Assembly: GCA_027405735.1 (NCBI GenBank)
Contig: JAPEHQ010000014.1
Location: 1,302,001 to 1,366,000 of the forward strand
Reading direction: 5' to 3'
DNA: 64,000 nt
Origin: Mucor racemosus
Lineage: Eukaryota > Mucoromycota > Mucoromycetes > Mucorales > Mucoraceae
A model generated the notes under the pieces. It saw nothing but the letters and a program-made list of their open reading frames with translations. It ran no database searches and was not told the DNA's origin. Below, one piece after another: positions 49,151 through 62,806 of the stretch. A program made the position numbers and the translations under genes. Positions within the stretch are counted from its first letter, which is position 1. Every line of letters starts with the position of its first letter.

Positions 49151-50356
49151 TTACTTGTGCAATCCCCACATCCATGATTCTGATCTTGTAGATAGTCCCT
49201 CATTTGGTATATTTCTATGTAGAGGTGCTTCTTTACATGCTATGATTGCTTTTAAAAATGCTGAAACTAATGTATATAATGCTTCCGATGCAAATTCATG
49301 CAAATGGTACTTTTCATCGGCTTTCAATGTAATTTTAATACCTTCGATGGCAAGATTTTGAATTTTTTCAATAACATGAAATTGTTCATTAAACCAAAAA
49401 ATCAAGTGCATAAAGTATGAAAATAACGAATATAGTAAACCTACATGTTGTGTATGCATTAGTAATTTTCTTTATAAACATTATCTAGTTATAATATATA
49501 TACATACCAGGTAAGGGTGATTGCTTGAAAAGTGTCATACAATGCACAATAATATCAACCATGGCACTATTGAGTAATTTGAATTTTTGAATAGGAGTGT
49601 CTTTGTATTGCTTAGGTACAGTTGTCAATGGTTTATTATCATTGCTATCAGTGTTTGTGGTTTTGCCCTGAGCTATTGTGATAAGCCATGATGGAGCAAT
49701 TAATTGTGAAATTGCATAAAATTTATTGATGATTGTATCTACATTTTCATCTTCTTCTGTAATGTTTTCTTGTTGGCTGTGTGGTTGTTGTGTCGATATA
49801 CCTACTCTTCCTTCTAAACTATATAAACATACATACGAAAAAAAAAAAAAAGAGAGGGTATATAATTAGAATCATACATTCAACCAAGACATATACATTT
49901 AAGCCAACTAACCTTGAAAGCCTTTTCCTAAGTGCTTCTTTTGTCTTTACTTCTTTTAAATCTACATGATCACAAATTAGATTTGTCAACCAAGCATACC
50001 TCAGTATATTTCTTACTTGGTAACGCCATAATAATCTTATCCAAACCAGAAAGATAAACATCTAATCCAATTGCTTCATTTCCAGATTCGAATTCATCGA
50101 CAGCAATTTCAACCAACTTAACACCCTGTGATAAACTTTTTCTATCAACTGCTCGACTGGGTAAATGATAACCGAATTTAGATGTAGTTGAATCAATTAA
50201 TTTATCAACAAATTGTGAATATGTTGATTTTAATGGATCATATGGTGGAGGGTTGTCTTGACTTGGTGGTGCTGGAAATTTGGTCTTATTTTGCATTGAA
50301 CCCAATTTATTGTTATCTGTAGGTTTGTACAGTAAACTGGATATATACCAAGCCAT
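49151..50356 (-). CDS. MIT-domain protein
   Basis: Four exons (50356-50017, 49961-49913, 49818-49508, 49440-49151) in matching phases give 329 aa. Residues about 73-130 (SLSQGVKLVEIAVDEFESGN, LDVYLSGLDKIIMALP, then KTKEALRKRLSRLEGRV across two junctions) form three helices with the A-x-x-x-D pattern of a MIT domain, which binds ESCRT-III tails; a role in endosomal sorting or late division is inferred. The N-terminal 60 residues are Pro/Ser/Asn-rich, and the second half is helical and not recognised. The GTAAGA donor at 50016 was preferred to GTATGC at 49999 because only the former keeps the frame. The stop is 75 bp from the TAPT1 stop (convergent). Confidence 0.8.
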
Positions 50357-53300
50357 TAAACTTTATATTATTTATATGTGATAACAACAAGCTAAGAAAT
50401 GTTTGTTTGCAATTAAGAAGAAGAAGAAGAAGAAGAAGAAAGAAAGAGAGAGAGAGAGACAAATTGGTTATTATTTGCCACTTTATTAAAATTAGAAATG
50501 GAAAGAGGGAAAAAGAAAGATTCAATAACATGTCAAGTCAGAAAGAAAAAAAGACAAGATTTTCAATATACATGGAAAGTCTAATTCAGGTGATTTACTC
50601 CTTGTGTCGGCCCGTTGCTTTTTTTGTACATATGTGTTATATACATTCAAAAGAACACAACTGAAATCCTCTTCTTAATATTTTATAATGATATATTAAA
50701 TGAATGTTATCTGTCTGATAACACATAGATTGCTATCGATATATTTATGATTTGTGATTGCAATTGAACCAAATCTGTATATCAGCAGGAAATTTAGTGT
50801 GCATTATTTGGTCCAAAGACAAACAAAAGATTTGATTTGTTTGGGCACATGAGAAAATATCATACAAAGAAAGTGCCTGTATATTATTTATGATAATCAT
50901 CAGTAGACCATTGCATTCAATTGGTAATATCCAAAATCTATCAAAATTGCGCCCTTTGAAGTGTTAATTCATGCAATTTTGGTGAAACAACCACCTCCTC
51001 CACGTACGCTTTTGAGAAAAATCAAAGAGCTGGTAGAGCTTTGCATGTCAATTAAAAATAAACTTGACATTGAGCTATCAAATATCTGCTGATAAAACAT
51101 ACATAATTGCAGGTGGTTTCTTTGCTTTTGTAAATATATTTAAAAGAAGAGAAAGATTATCAAAACTACAGCTGCAACCATCATCATCATAATAGAAGAT
51201 AACAAATCGATTCTCAGCCCAGCATTTAAAAAAAACCTAAATAATTTTATCTCGGTTGAAATTAAAGATATTTTACATTCAATTTCCTAAATTTAATGCA
51301 CAAAATATATAGTCTTCTGTCGTATTTTACTTTCTCAACTAAATAGAAAGAAAATTACTTTTGCAAGGTGTTTTGAGATATGAAAGCATGATTTTTTGCA
51401 GAAGAAAATCGAATTCAAAGAGCGACTATTCTTCATCACCAAATTCGAAAAAAAAATGTCATTTTGAAAAATTCGCATCGTTTCTGGCTTATTTCTCCAG
51501 AAATTACTAAGTAAATTGGAAAAGTTTATTAATTAAACTAAATAGAGTTTTATATTCTACGTCAAATAATGCTATTTGTTTAAAACTTTGTCACCAAAAC
51601 AATTGCGGAATGTTGAAAAATAAGAAAAATAATTTTTCTCAAAAAAGTCTAATTTATGAATAATTAAAAGCTAAATAAATGCTTTTATGCAATTTCTTGA
51701 AAAATTTTGGTCATTTTCGACTTACAAAAGCTATAGTAAAAAATCCCATTTTTGGGGTCAAAATGTCAATTAAACGATTTTTACCGATTTTTGCCTATAT
51801 CTGTAAGGATCGAGAGGTCAACCTTCATCATGTTTTTTATCGTCCTAAAAAATTAAAATAAAAATATAGAAAGAAAATACGTGATCTAGGAAATGGTTTT
51901 GACAAAATCTGAGCTTCAGATTTGTGCAAAAAGTGCATAAATTAATTCTTTAAAAATACTGTGTTTTTAGCGATTTAAGCAGTTTTATGCATAATTGAGA
52001 ATATGTATCATATAATTTTGTTGTATTTAAACATCCTACTTGATTCATTTGGCCAACAAGTAATAGACAAAGTCGACATTTCATACTATTTTTTATAAAA
52101 AATTTGGATATAATGAGGATAAAATTTGGATATAACGAGAATTGAGATTTAGATAGAGTGAGCATGAGGTTTAGAGATGATGAGAAGGGGATCTGGACAA
52201 GATTAAATTAGTCTCAGATATCATTTCAAAGAATTAATCTAAATGGATTTACCTATAACAATCTAAACTCCCGAAGAAGAAATCGTGTTTGTTACGGCGA
52301 TTATAATAAACTTCACATCATTTTCTTTAGAAGCATCAGTATCCAAGCCAGAGATGCAGAGTACAGTATACAATACTATAATGTTTTAGACATTAGCACC
52401 CCTTGACTTTTAAGATAAGCAGAATTCTGTCTAAAGAATCAGTCTAGAACCAGTTAAAAACCATACACCTTCAATTGTTAACTCTAATGAAAAAAATATA
52501 TCAGTAATAAATAAATATGTTAGTATGAAAAATTACTTACAGGCTCATAAAGCATTCCAGACAAACACCTTAAAGCATGCGAATTAAATCGTGCTTATTT
52601 CAGAACAAGTCGTCAGAATACCTTTCAAATGCACCAGTCTTGAAGGAAAAAACCTTGTAGAACTTGAAGACATTATCTTAAAGCAAGAGAGACACCAAAC
52701 CACAACCAATGAAACAGAGTATCAAAGATCATAGTCTCAAAAAACCCTTTAGATCTTGAGTAAATAACACCAGCCTTGAAAAAACATCAGAATTGAGCCA
52801 AAAGAAAGACCGCAGGCTTAGAAAAGTATTCTCCAAAAGATGGCAGAAGGGGGGGGGGAACCTTATGATCATGCAGAAGCAGTAGATACACCATCATAAT
52901 AGCAAACCTTGAAGCGCAGTAATCACGAGAGCTTTAAAAACAATACTCAAGTAAAGACAGGATGCCTGAGTAATATTGTACCTTTTAATGAGTAAAGATT
53001 CTCTTTGGGACATTGTACTTTTTCAGTTTTATTATTTTGGACATAAACTCGATTTAAATATTTATCATAATAAACAACTAGCATCTAGAAACAATACTTT
53101 ATTCGTTTCTCACTTTGTCTAGACTTCATTTTTACCCTGTCTCAATATATAGCTACAATCGTCCAAAATTCAATTGGAAATCGTCTAAATATTCTCCTGA
53201 AATGTCTGAATTTCAAGTGGAAATACTGTATTCTTGGTCAACTGTCTAAAAATTTACTTCATGACTACATTGTAAATCCGTAGATTACCAAACAACAAAA

Positions 53301-53553
53301 TGTGGCAAATTATTTCTAAAAATTTTTCTCATTCTTACTTATTTTCTACTTTTTACTTGAGTACAACCTATATTAATGGATATCCACTTGTTCAAGCTCT
53401 GCCTATTTTTTGTTTCGATTTCTGCATTTTTTTCAAGCACACGGCTGAAAAGAGGCACAGTAAAATTTGTCGTTCATTAAAAGCAACTCGAGTTTTATGA
53501 TATCCCCGAATTTTTTGATTCTCTTTTTCTTGTAAATAAAAGGAGTAACCATA
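50357..53553. other. 3.2-kb AT-rich region, probably old repeats
   Basis: No supported gene. It has a GAA microsatellite at about 50416-50442 and a long G run at about 52848-52858. The stretch 51.2-51.9 kb has the same wording (TTTTTGGGGTCAAAATG, GACTTACAAAAGC) and lack of open frames as the dispersed R1 repeats, so it is probably another decayed repeat. Confidence 0.4.
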
Positions 53554-55036
53554 ATGAACAGCAATGATGGTGAATACATCGAAGGAACTGTAGACCTGAT
53601 TCCTTCTCTACAAATATTGCGCGGGAAATGTATAACTATTTTGGATCAGTGTAAGATTTGGAACGATGAAAGACCTATTGAAGGCTTGCATAGATACACC
53701 AATTCTCTTACAGCCGAATTGCATTTTATCGACAAAGTAAGGGATGTTTTACAGAAAGGAGGAATAGATTATCTCATATAATTCAAAGTAGCTTTTGGAG
53801 AATCCTTCAAAAATTAAAAAGGAATATGTCTTAAGTACAAACTTGAGTTACCTGGAGGCTGTATTTGAGGCACTATCTAATGTTGGTGAAAGAAGAAACG
53901 AAGTAATGAGATTGGTGAGTTCTCCATCACAAAACGATAACCAGTGGATGTCTCGAGCTGCAATGATCCGTAAACAGAGTGTCAAAGTGGATATAGTTGC
54001 TGAAAATGGATTGGTTTGGATAAAAGTAATTGCTCGAAACGCGAAAGCTTTTCGACATGAACTTATGGGATTAGAATGGGATGATTCCTCATCTTCGGAC
54101 GAGGATGAGGATGATGACTCTGACAATGATAGTTATAAAAAATCGCCATTAGCATCATCTGGAGAATTTGACAGTTTACCAATATTCAAGAAAGCTCGTG
54201 AGTATTTGAGAACAGCTCAAGCTCATCACGTACATTTCCACACACCCATTGTTGTGTTTGCTTTCATGCGCATTAAACCAGAAGAGGATGTATTTGTACA
54301 AAGAATTATGGATAAATTGGCCGAGATTGGTATAGTTGTTTACATGCAAACCGCAGAGAATAAATTGCAATCATCATATTTGCCATTATTAAAAAACGTG
54401 GGCGATTTGGAACACATTACAACACCATCAATAAATATGGATGTCAGCTCAGCATTAGCCATTATATCCGAACTTTCGCATCATGTGTGCTTACCCAAAG
54501 AAGTATCCGCTCTTCCCTTACAAGTACAAGCCGAGCGTGAAGCACTCGTACCCGCGCTACCTAAAATATTGCCCTATATCACGGGTAAAAAACTCTTTAT
54601 CATTCAAAGTGCATATGACCGATTCAAAGATATCGTCGACGTTGTGGGTGGCCCAAATGAAACGGCTAGATTCAAATATCTATTCAGAGATCATCTTGGT
54701 TTAGATTTAGAATTTGATCAGGAACTTTGGACTATTTTACCTTCTCTATCAGTTGACATTATGCCTGATGCATCATCGGAAGCTTTTGTCAAGTTACTCG
54801 ATCCACCAGCTCAAAAATCAAAGCTTAATAATGGAAGAAAGATTCGTACTAGATTCTCCGACTTTCATGCAAAAATATTTGGTAGTGGAGACCATTATAA
54901 AATGACTACACTGACAGCAATTCAATGGATGGAAACAGCATTAAAAGATGCTGGTTTACAAGGTGTTTCCTTAGTTTTTCATGAGCCTCGGTCTTTAGCT
55001 GAGAAAAAAATGCAACCTAGAAGTTTATCAAAATAA
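53554..55036 (+). CDS. C7orf25/UPF0415-like protein (DUF1308 family)
   Basis: Exon 53554-53736 and exon 53792-55036, joined in phase 0 across a 55-nt intron (GTAAGG...AAGTAG), give 475 aa. The N-terminal part matches the family layout: LRGKCITILDQ, LHRYTNSLTAELHFIDK, then after the intron a helix and NAKAFRHELMGLEWDDSS. An acidic Ser/Asp/Glu tract (residues about 150-172) separates it from the C-terminal domain, which has HFHTPIVVFAF, CLPKEVSALPLQVQAEREAL and the end block TRFSDFHAKIFGSGDHYKMT with TAIQWMETALKDAGLQGVSL. The family (human C7orf25) has no firmly assigned activity; a PIN-like nuclease fold has been suggested for the C-terminal half, but I cannot confirm active-site residues. Confidence 0.8.
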
Positions 55037-55518
55037 AAAATGAATATCTAACTTAAATACTGAACATATTATATTGATCAATGAGTATACGTGGTACTGT
55101 GTTACATCAAAAGGTTGATTTCATTTAGTTAGAATTTATTTATGTATATAGAGTGTGAAAAAAAAAACTTATAGCATGATAGATAGTAGGGCATATGTAT
55201 AATTGGAAAGAGGATTCGTAGTATATGTATAATTGTGTATATAAATCAAAGGCAATGATTAAATATATTATGTATATATGGATGCTGTTTGCCTGAAAAA
55301 GAGTAGCAAAAAGAACCAAAAGATTGAGTTGAAAAGGAACAAATCTACCAAGATTTGTTATGGTATGGATTGTTGTATGTATGTAAAGTATGTATATGTT
55401 GATTTTGTTAATTCAAAATACTGGCAGGTACCTTATAAAGGTTCATAATAATGTGGATGTTTCTTGATAAAGAGGATAAAGAAAGAGTGGACAATTTGCA
55501 TGTGTATTTCATAAAGGT
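55037..55518. other. convergent 3' intergenic region
   Basis: AT-rich spacer between two converging genes with many TATGTATAT-like words. No gene seen. Confidence 0.5.
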
Positions 55519-55797
55519 TTAATCAGTGTTGAAACCGACTTGATCAAGACAATCAATGCTCAACATTTTACCTTGATCACTGACATCCATAGCATCCAAT
55601 TGCTCTACATCCTGGTAGAATTGGATATCTTTCCATTGAGATGGAGGTACACCAGATCTAGGGCAGGAACTCTGTGAGAATTCAAGAAAGTTAGCTAAAA
55701 ATTGATCAATGCTCATTTTCAATTTATTACGTACAGAGTGTCCAGGAAGCCAATTTCCACATAATTCACAGGTAGCAGGCAATGTTTGAGGTTTCAT
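55519..55797 (-). CDS. small protein of unknown function
   Basis: A frame of 92 aa starting MKPQTLPATCELCGNWLPGH and ending CLDQVGFNTD. It is acidic in the second half and has one CxxC pair and single cysteines further on, so a metal site is possible but not shown. The longer frame starting at 55863 adds a Leu/Phe/Ser-rich stretch that reads like leader sequence, so the internal ATG at 55797 is preferred. Codon use resembles the neighbouring cellular genes rather than the repeats. I do not recognise the family. Confidence 0.5.
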   Translation of the reverse strand: MKPQTLPATCELCGNWLPGHSVRNKLKMSIDQFLANFLEFSQSSCPRSGVPPSQWKDIQFYQDVEQLDAMDVSDQGKMLSIDCLDQVGFNTD

Positions 55798-57099
55798 GAT
55801 TTCTGAGTAAAAAAGAGAACAAAAAGAAGATAAGAGGAATAAACCCCTCTCCCGCTCTTTCAAGGAAAGCGTTATTTTATAACCTCAATTCCAAAAAATG
55901 TCATCATTAAATTTCAAGGCGCCAGCACTTGGTTGCATTACAATAATATTAATGAACAACTCATGTGGTATATTGGTTGTCATACATATAGTACACTTGT
56001 ACCTCCCAAATATTAAAACATAAAAAGGCGTTTTTTACTTGATTTATTATCATTTGATTTGCCCCGTGTTCTCTTTTTCTTAATGGTTTGATATTACAGA
56101 AAAACAGAGGTGTGGCTTTCTTTGTATTATCTATCAATGGCATGTGCATTTCGCCCTGAATAAAAGAGATGGTAATTGACTCCCTACATGTGTATCGTCC
56201 TGTTGTTTTAATACAGTTTTTTTTTCACGATATACAAAAGTCGTGGAAAGTACATGTTGTAGTACAGGAATTCCTTGTCAGTCAAAGAGGAACAGTACCC
56301 TTCTTTCTTCCATCAGAATCCATAACATATATACATTCATTATGCCACGTGCAATTATATGAATTATTCTGTATAATGAACATTTGTAATGGATATTGTC
56401 TCTCCTTTATTTTTCTTTTCCAATAGCACTCCTTTAAAAATGAATTTTGCTAAAAAAACTACATGCAGCTATCTTAAACTTGAGAGTAATTCATTCTTCC
56501 ATGTACATTCTCCTTTTTATTTTCGCGGCAAATTGGAATTGGAAAAGTTATCCTTATTTTCTACTAGCATTATTATTGGATCAGAAAGTTACACATTGAT
56601 ATAATGTACCAAAAAAATAATTACTCTTTGGGGTTCATTATCATGAATTTCGTCTTAATTGACATTTATATAATTTTAATTAATGGTAGACGGCATGATA
56701 TTTAATTATTAAGTTAATGCGCTCATGTTTGATTTGTTTGGCAGCTTAAGCATATGAGAAATATGTACAATATTAAGTGTCAATTGAATTAAGCATGAAT
56801 CTTATGTTCATTTAGGTATGACATTTGCAAAAAGCAAAAAGGGGCAATATTTGGCGGTTAAATTTATATAATAACGAAATATCTTATGCTCACAGTACGT
56901 GTATATGCTTGCATACCTGATTTTTTATAAGACTCAATGGCATGTTTAGTATTACTAATACATTAGCGTAGATCCACAAACCACTAATAATTTGTACATC
57001 GTTAGGTAGAGCTTGAATTCTTTGCATGCAAGCAATGAGTATACATGTAATGATGCCGCTTAAAATGCTGATTTTATATTTTTTTCTATTACCGATTTT
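55798..57099. other. AT-rich region without recognisable genes
   Basis: No supported coding region. It leads into R1 copy C, which starts near 57100. Confidence 0.4.
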
Positions 57100-58430
57100 A
57101 TATTAAACACTTTTTAGTATATGCCTTAGACACTGCTAAATAAATGTGGATCGGTCGCATTATGCTACCTATTCTTAAATTTATTTTATATCTCACGAAA
57201 AACTCAGAAATAGGTGAAATTCACTGCTTTTCCCCTAAAAGTGTAGGTCCAACATTTCATCCGTGTTCAACTTTTTTTTTCACTAAATAACATCAAGAAA
57301 AAAATATATGACGATGTACCTGAGATGTTCAACTTTAATTCAAAAATGAGTATCCGGAAATATCCTATTTTTTGCAGTTGGTATAACTTTTTCAGTGCTA
57401 ATGTTTCAGATTTTTACGCGTATTTTACTACTCTAAATTAAAAACTTTGAGGCTTCATATCTCTGTAAACAATTAAGCTATACCAATACATTCTGATACT
57501 AAAGTTTACTTGTTTTAAAATGCTGTTTAACATATTGAAGTAAGAAAAAATTTTGAGCATTTTTATTTTTTTTTCTTTTTTTTGACATTTTTGTAGTAGA
57601 TTTTGAAATATTCATTAAATTGAGCAGCACTTTTTTTACATTTATTTCATTTATCCTGCTGAGCTCTCTTAGATTCAATTTAGTTTTTTTTCAAAATGTT
57701 AATTTTTCGTGGAGATATCCTCAAAAATGTGTACAGAGATGCCTTCGCTTCTGACTTCATTTTTTCCCCTGTATACCCTCATCCTAAATTCTGAATTTGA
57801 AAACAAAATTGATAAAAATCTCATTTTCTCTACGAAAAATACAGCTAGAAGATTCAGCAATAACTCTATCGATAGATATTTTTTTTTGCACATTATTTCT
57901 ATTGCTTATATTTAAAATATGCTTATAAAAAATGATATATATCTTTAAAAAAATTTTAAATTTCCAATCGCATTTTACGCAACATTTAACGTAAGAAAAA
58001 TGTCTGCATATTGTTTAGGTGGATGCAGAATCCAAAATTATACAAAAACCGTTTAATACGCTAGTTCGACTTACTTTGCAGTTCATGAACCATTCGACAA
58101 ATTTGTTTTTTGGATCATTTTCTGATCCATTTGACAAATAAATTTTGAAACTCATTTATCATAGGTTTGATTTGTAATGTGAACTGTCACCTTGATTATC
58201 TTGACGAAAAATTAATATTTCTCGCTGAAACAAAAAATGCAGAACCTTTTTTAGTTGGATCTATCTTATGAATACAGAAAATTAAAATTTCAACAATGGA
58301 GTTTAAGTTTCACAATTGCTTTTAGTTCAATTTTGGGCCAACGTTAGGTCAGCGGACTTACATTTTCGTGTAAATTCTTTTATTTTAGGGTCAATGTCAA
58401 TGGCTATAGATGGTATATATATGGGCTTTC
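57100..58430 (+). repeat. 1.2-kb dispersed repeat R1, copy C
   Basis: Similar to copies A and B, including the GTGGAGATATCCTCAAAAAT word near 57708. It ends before a segment copied from the palindrome interior. Confidence 0.75.
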
Positions 58431-58499
58431 AAAATTTGACAAAAATTGCATGAATATTGGACGAGAAAATTTAAAAACCATCTGCAAACTGTGTCGTAG

Positions 58500-59037
58500 T
58501 ATTTTTCAGGTTTGAAAATAATACTTAAAAAAAGAATACAATTAAAAAAGAATGAGTAATGAATCAATTCTTCAACTGTATAATAATAAAAGCAAGATAT
58601 TCGTTTATTTAGTTATAAAAGTATGGCCTTTTATATTTGATTTAACATTGAGATCCTGATGTATTTTAAGGTACTATTAAATCATTAAGATCTGTTTAAT
58701 AGTAATTTATGGATTGAAATGAATCAATCATAATTTAACTGTGCTTGCAAAGCTTGTTGTGAATTGTGAATTGCCTTGTTTGAATGCTGCCCTAAATGTG
58801 CTTGGATGGTGATAATAACTACTTGATTGATTGACCTCTGGGAGGATGAAATGGCGTGACGCTCAAGCTAAGCATTGTTTTTAATTGCTGGATAAAACTA
58901 GTACCCTAGAAATTTTTTATATCCGATATCAAGGCTTTGAAATTCTGGATACATGTCGTAGTCAATAGATTGTAAAATCTATTGATACTGTAGTAGAAGG
59001 TGATAAAGTATGGTACTTGGTGGTATACAACACAAAC
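58500..59037 (+). repeat. copy of the palindrome interior (21805-22300)
   Basis: Follows the left arm from AAGAATACAATTAAAA to the sub-repeat ATACTGTAGTAGAAGGTGAT, at lower identity than the palindrome arms share with each other. It then joins directly to the CACTA-type terminus at 59038. Confidence 0.75.
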
Positions 59038-61575
59038 CACCACGGCCAAGCTATGCTTCTCATGGGCATAATGATCTGCACAGATGGGCAGAATAAAAAC
59101 TTTTGTGCAAATCAGGCAGCCCAGATGAGCAGATCAATGAGATCAAGGTTTTTTTAGTCAATTTACTAAAGTATATCAATCATAATATAATTAATAACGA
59201 AGATTGCAGTGGAATTACATACTAAAAACGATTGATAAAAATAAAACAATCTAAATTCCAAGTGTCGCTCATAAAATATGATGCCACTTGAAATGTGAAC
59301 AACGATAATAAACAAACGCTTCAATTGAACGCAATAACAAACACATGCTAAAAATATGAAATACCCTTTTTGAACCATACATGTCGTGTAGATGATAGCA
59401 CCCTTGATCACGGCGCAATCAATTACACAAATGACATATATATATCAAAACAGGATTCTATCCAAATCAATAATGATAATAAACAAAGATATTAATTTAG
59501 TCAACTACTCATCTATATCGAAGTTGCACTATCAATATAAATAAGATTCAAGCATATAAAAAACTACCCCTTAAAAATCAAGGTTACATAAAATAGATAT
59601 AACAGAAATAAACAAAAAACAAAACAACCATTTCCCAAAAGGTCGATATTGTCACACTTGACATACAATCCCTTATGGTCAATGCTCTACACAATTTACC
59701 CCTTAAAATATCAAATCAATAACAATGTACTCAAAACTGGAAGATTACTAAATATACATCCATTCAAGTCTGATGGTATCCAAGTTCTCCAAATCACTAT
59801 AAATACCCTCATACTTTTCAATTATTTTAACTCTTCAGAAACCTTTTGTAATAAAAACTTTAGCTGATTATAATTGTATTTCTACTGCTTTTATTTTTTA
59901 TATTTTTTTATTTTAGTAAACAACATCATAATTTACTGCAAAGATAATTTGAATGATTTAAAGCAGATGTGAGTTACGCTGATTCAACAAAATTGCCTTA
60001 TTGACGAGATATATCAATTTAAAATTTGGGGTTTGAAAGAGTACTGCCCATATCCTTCTTCCGGAGACCAAATGGGAACAACGACGACAACATGTTTGGC
60101 AATACTAAAAGTATACATGCCGTTGCAAATTTCTGTTTGTAACACACAAAATTGACTGATTTACGATTATTTTTCTTTTTTCTTCCCCACTCTTTCCTGG
60201 GCTCTTTTGTTTATGTTTAAAACTACAACAAAAAGACCGATATTTTTTATAAGCTGAAATCAAGTAGCATGTACAATTACATGTTTTTTCTATTTGTGGA
60301 ATATATACACATTTATCCACTATATTGATCTCCATTTCATCTGATTCTCAATTAAAGTACAGCTGGCATGAATAGACATTACACTACTAAATAATATATG
60401 CTGATTCATACTAACATAAATTTTCTACCAAGCTTCTATCCTAGCAACGTATTATAGTTAAATACTAATCAACATAATGTGGATCTAATCACACCATTAT
60501 GATCAAGGACCCATGAACTCTATGAATACACCGATTGGTTACTATCGAGATTTATATATGACAAGGGGTATTGTTGGCTATGTGTAGACCTAGGAGTGCT
60601 TATCTAATCTCTCTGATGAAAACTATATAAAGAGGACATTTATTTACTACAAAAGTCCTCAAGTAGAATTTAATTTGGTGATAAAACCCTAATGTTATCT
60701 AGTCGAATTCCTATTGTTTTTTTATACTTTTTTTCCGCGAATATCTCTATCTATTCCACACTATTGTTTATTTGAAAATAAATTATTAACTGTCAATGTT
60801 AGGACACGTTATAATATTTTTCTCGAACAAAAAAAAACATCCGGAACTTAATTATTTTGTTCCATTATCTAGGTTATACTCAATGCTTTTTTGGTTTAAA
60901 GTTGATATCTATCTGTAGATAATCGGTGATTATAAAAGTATGCATAGCATTGACTTGATTTGAATAAACAAATGAATGAATAAACTCTTGTTAATCTATC
61001 CAGTTTTTAAAAGATATTTGTTTCTGTTTAATAACCAACAACCACAGAAGAAGAAAACAAGATGTTGTTGTGCATACCACTAGCAACTATCAAAGGTACA
61101 ACATAATCATTACTTGTTAATTGGTTAATTTTACTAATAAATCAATTTTTAAAGGCAAAACGTAAAAGAGTATTCAGTTCAAAACGCTTGAAACAATTCA
61201 ATTATGTTAATTTACACGATTTATTATCCCTTGTTCATTCAATTGCTATATTTAATTTTAATATTTTGTTTATACTGCTAATAATAGACACGTTCTTCCA
61301 TTAGAGTCAACTCACCATCCTTGATTAGGGTATCTATAATAACGGTCCATTATTAGCTCATGGTATGCTAAACTATTAAAAGGGATCATCTAATCTCAAA
61401 TTTATCTGATTCAATTGCTGATTTTAAATTAGCATTAAATTAGTAGTGTTGACTCACAATAAAGTGCAGCGTTTTATCAAGTACGACGTTGATGTGCAGT
61501 GTATTTCCGTTAAATCGAACAGATAGATATATGATTCATTCAGAGATCTATGAATGTGTGAGAGAGCTCAGATCT

Positions 61576-61812
61576 GAGAGTTTATGGATACGTACAATCT
61601 TATTTATAGAAAGAATAATAATAAAGACTAGTAACATTTATCATGGAGAACGTAGGCTTTATTACTAGAAAAACTAATGCTAAAAGAAAGAACCCAGAGC
61701 TTCTAGGTCTTGGTTTAAAAGACTAACGTTATTTATAAGAATTACATTTCAATGTGAGTTAGAAATGGAATTGGCTTCAAAATTGGCTGTTTAATATCCT
61801 CGAAAACCGACA
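61576..61812 (+). mobile_element. 237-bp dispersed repeat M, copy 3, with target duplication
   Basis: Inserted in the CACTA-ended repeat: AGATCT is present at 61570-61575 and 61813-61818, whereas the palindrome copies have it once near 17068. Ends are GAGAGTTTATGGAT and CTCGAAAACCGACA, without terminal inverted repeats and without a poly-A tail. Its class is therefore open (SINE-like, solo end, or MITE). Confidence 0.8.
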
Positions 61813-62552
61813 AGATCTATAAACAAAAAAATGATCCAAAATATGATGCTTCGTCGACCTGTACAAGATTTTTTTGTAGCAATAACTGGTGGCTCAAGTG
61901 TAATTTAGGTATTTAATTGTCAAACGTATTGAATTAAAATAAAGTTGGTTGATTGATATAACAGATAATAAATGCAATTTCATATATTGAATGCGTGAAT
62001 ATAAATGTAGTATAAAGCAAAGCTTACATTTGAATTAAAGTACTAATTATTCTGATTAGCTCAATAGGTTCAAAAATTATAGTTAAGTGCAATCATTGCT
62101 ACTAATAAATCGCATAATTTGATACGCAGAAGACTCTTGACTCTTGAAGCATTTATTCTTTTTTTCTTTTGGTGATGCTACAAATTATCATCGTTTAATA
62201 TGACTGAATAATTAATGAACCAGAGAAAATGCAACTGCTAAAAAACTGATATCCAATGTATATTGAGGTCAAAATTGATAAAAGATGCATTCATCGTGTA
62301 GTGGAAATTGCAACGTTTTGATGGGTAGAAATTACAGGACCAAAACGTTGTGTTTGCTTCAGGATTTCTAAAAGGGTTTAAAAGCATACTTCATCAAATT
62401 GACTTAGATATTAAATACTCACCATATGCTATTAGTATTATCTTGTTTTTTATTTAATTTCTGTATTAATTAAAAAGCAAGCTTTTCATCGCTTATAACA
62501 ATGACAATGGGATGTTTCTGATTTTAAATTGTAATTTATCATAATAATAAGC

Positions 62553-62806
62553 GGGCTGGTGATGATACGTTTGATATTACTGTAGATGGAACCAGTTAAT
62601 TTAATTTATGGAATTTGAATGCAAATGCTGAGGAATCATTTGTAAACATTTAAGTTGTTCTGGTAAAGCATTATAGCTAGCATTAAATAAATTAGCTTGG
62701 GACAAAAAGGAGGGTGAAAAGGCAGTAATAGATTCCAGTGGTGGTCATTTTTATGTTTATTATATTGGATAGGAAAGATTAACACTTAATGTAGATCACC
62801 TCTAGC
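62553..62806 (+). pseudogene. decayed WD40 fragment, dynein intermediate chain-like (third copy)
   Basis: Same fragment as 17815-18062, with additional substitutions and a stop within the YDIGEE part, so this copy has decayed independently. Confidence 0.45.
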
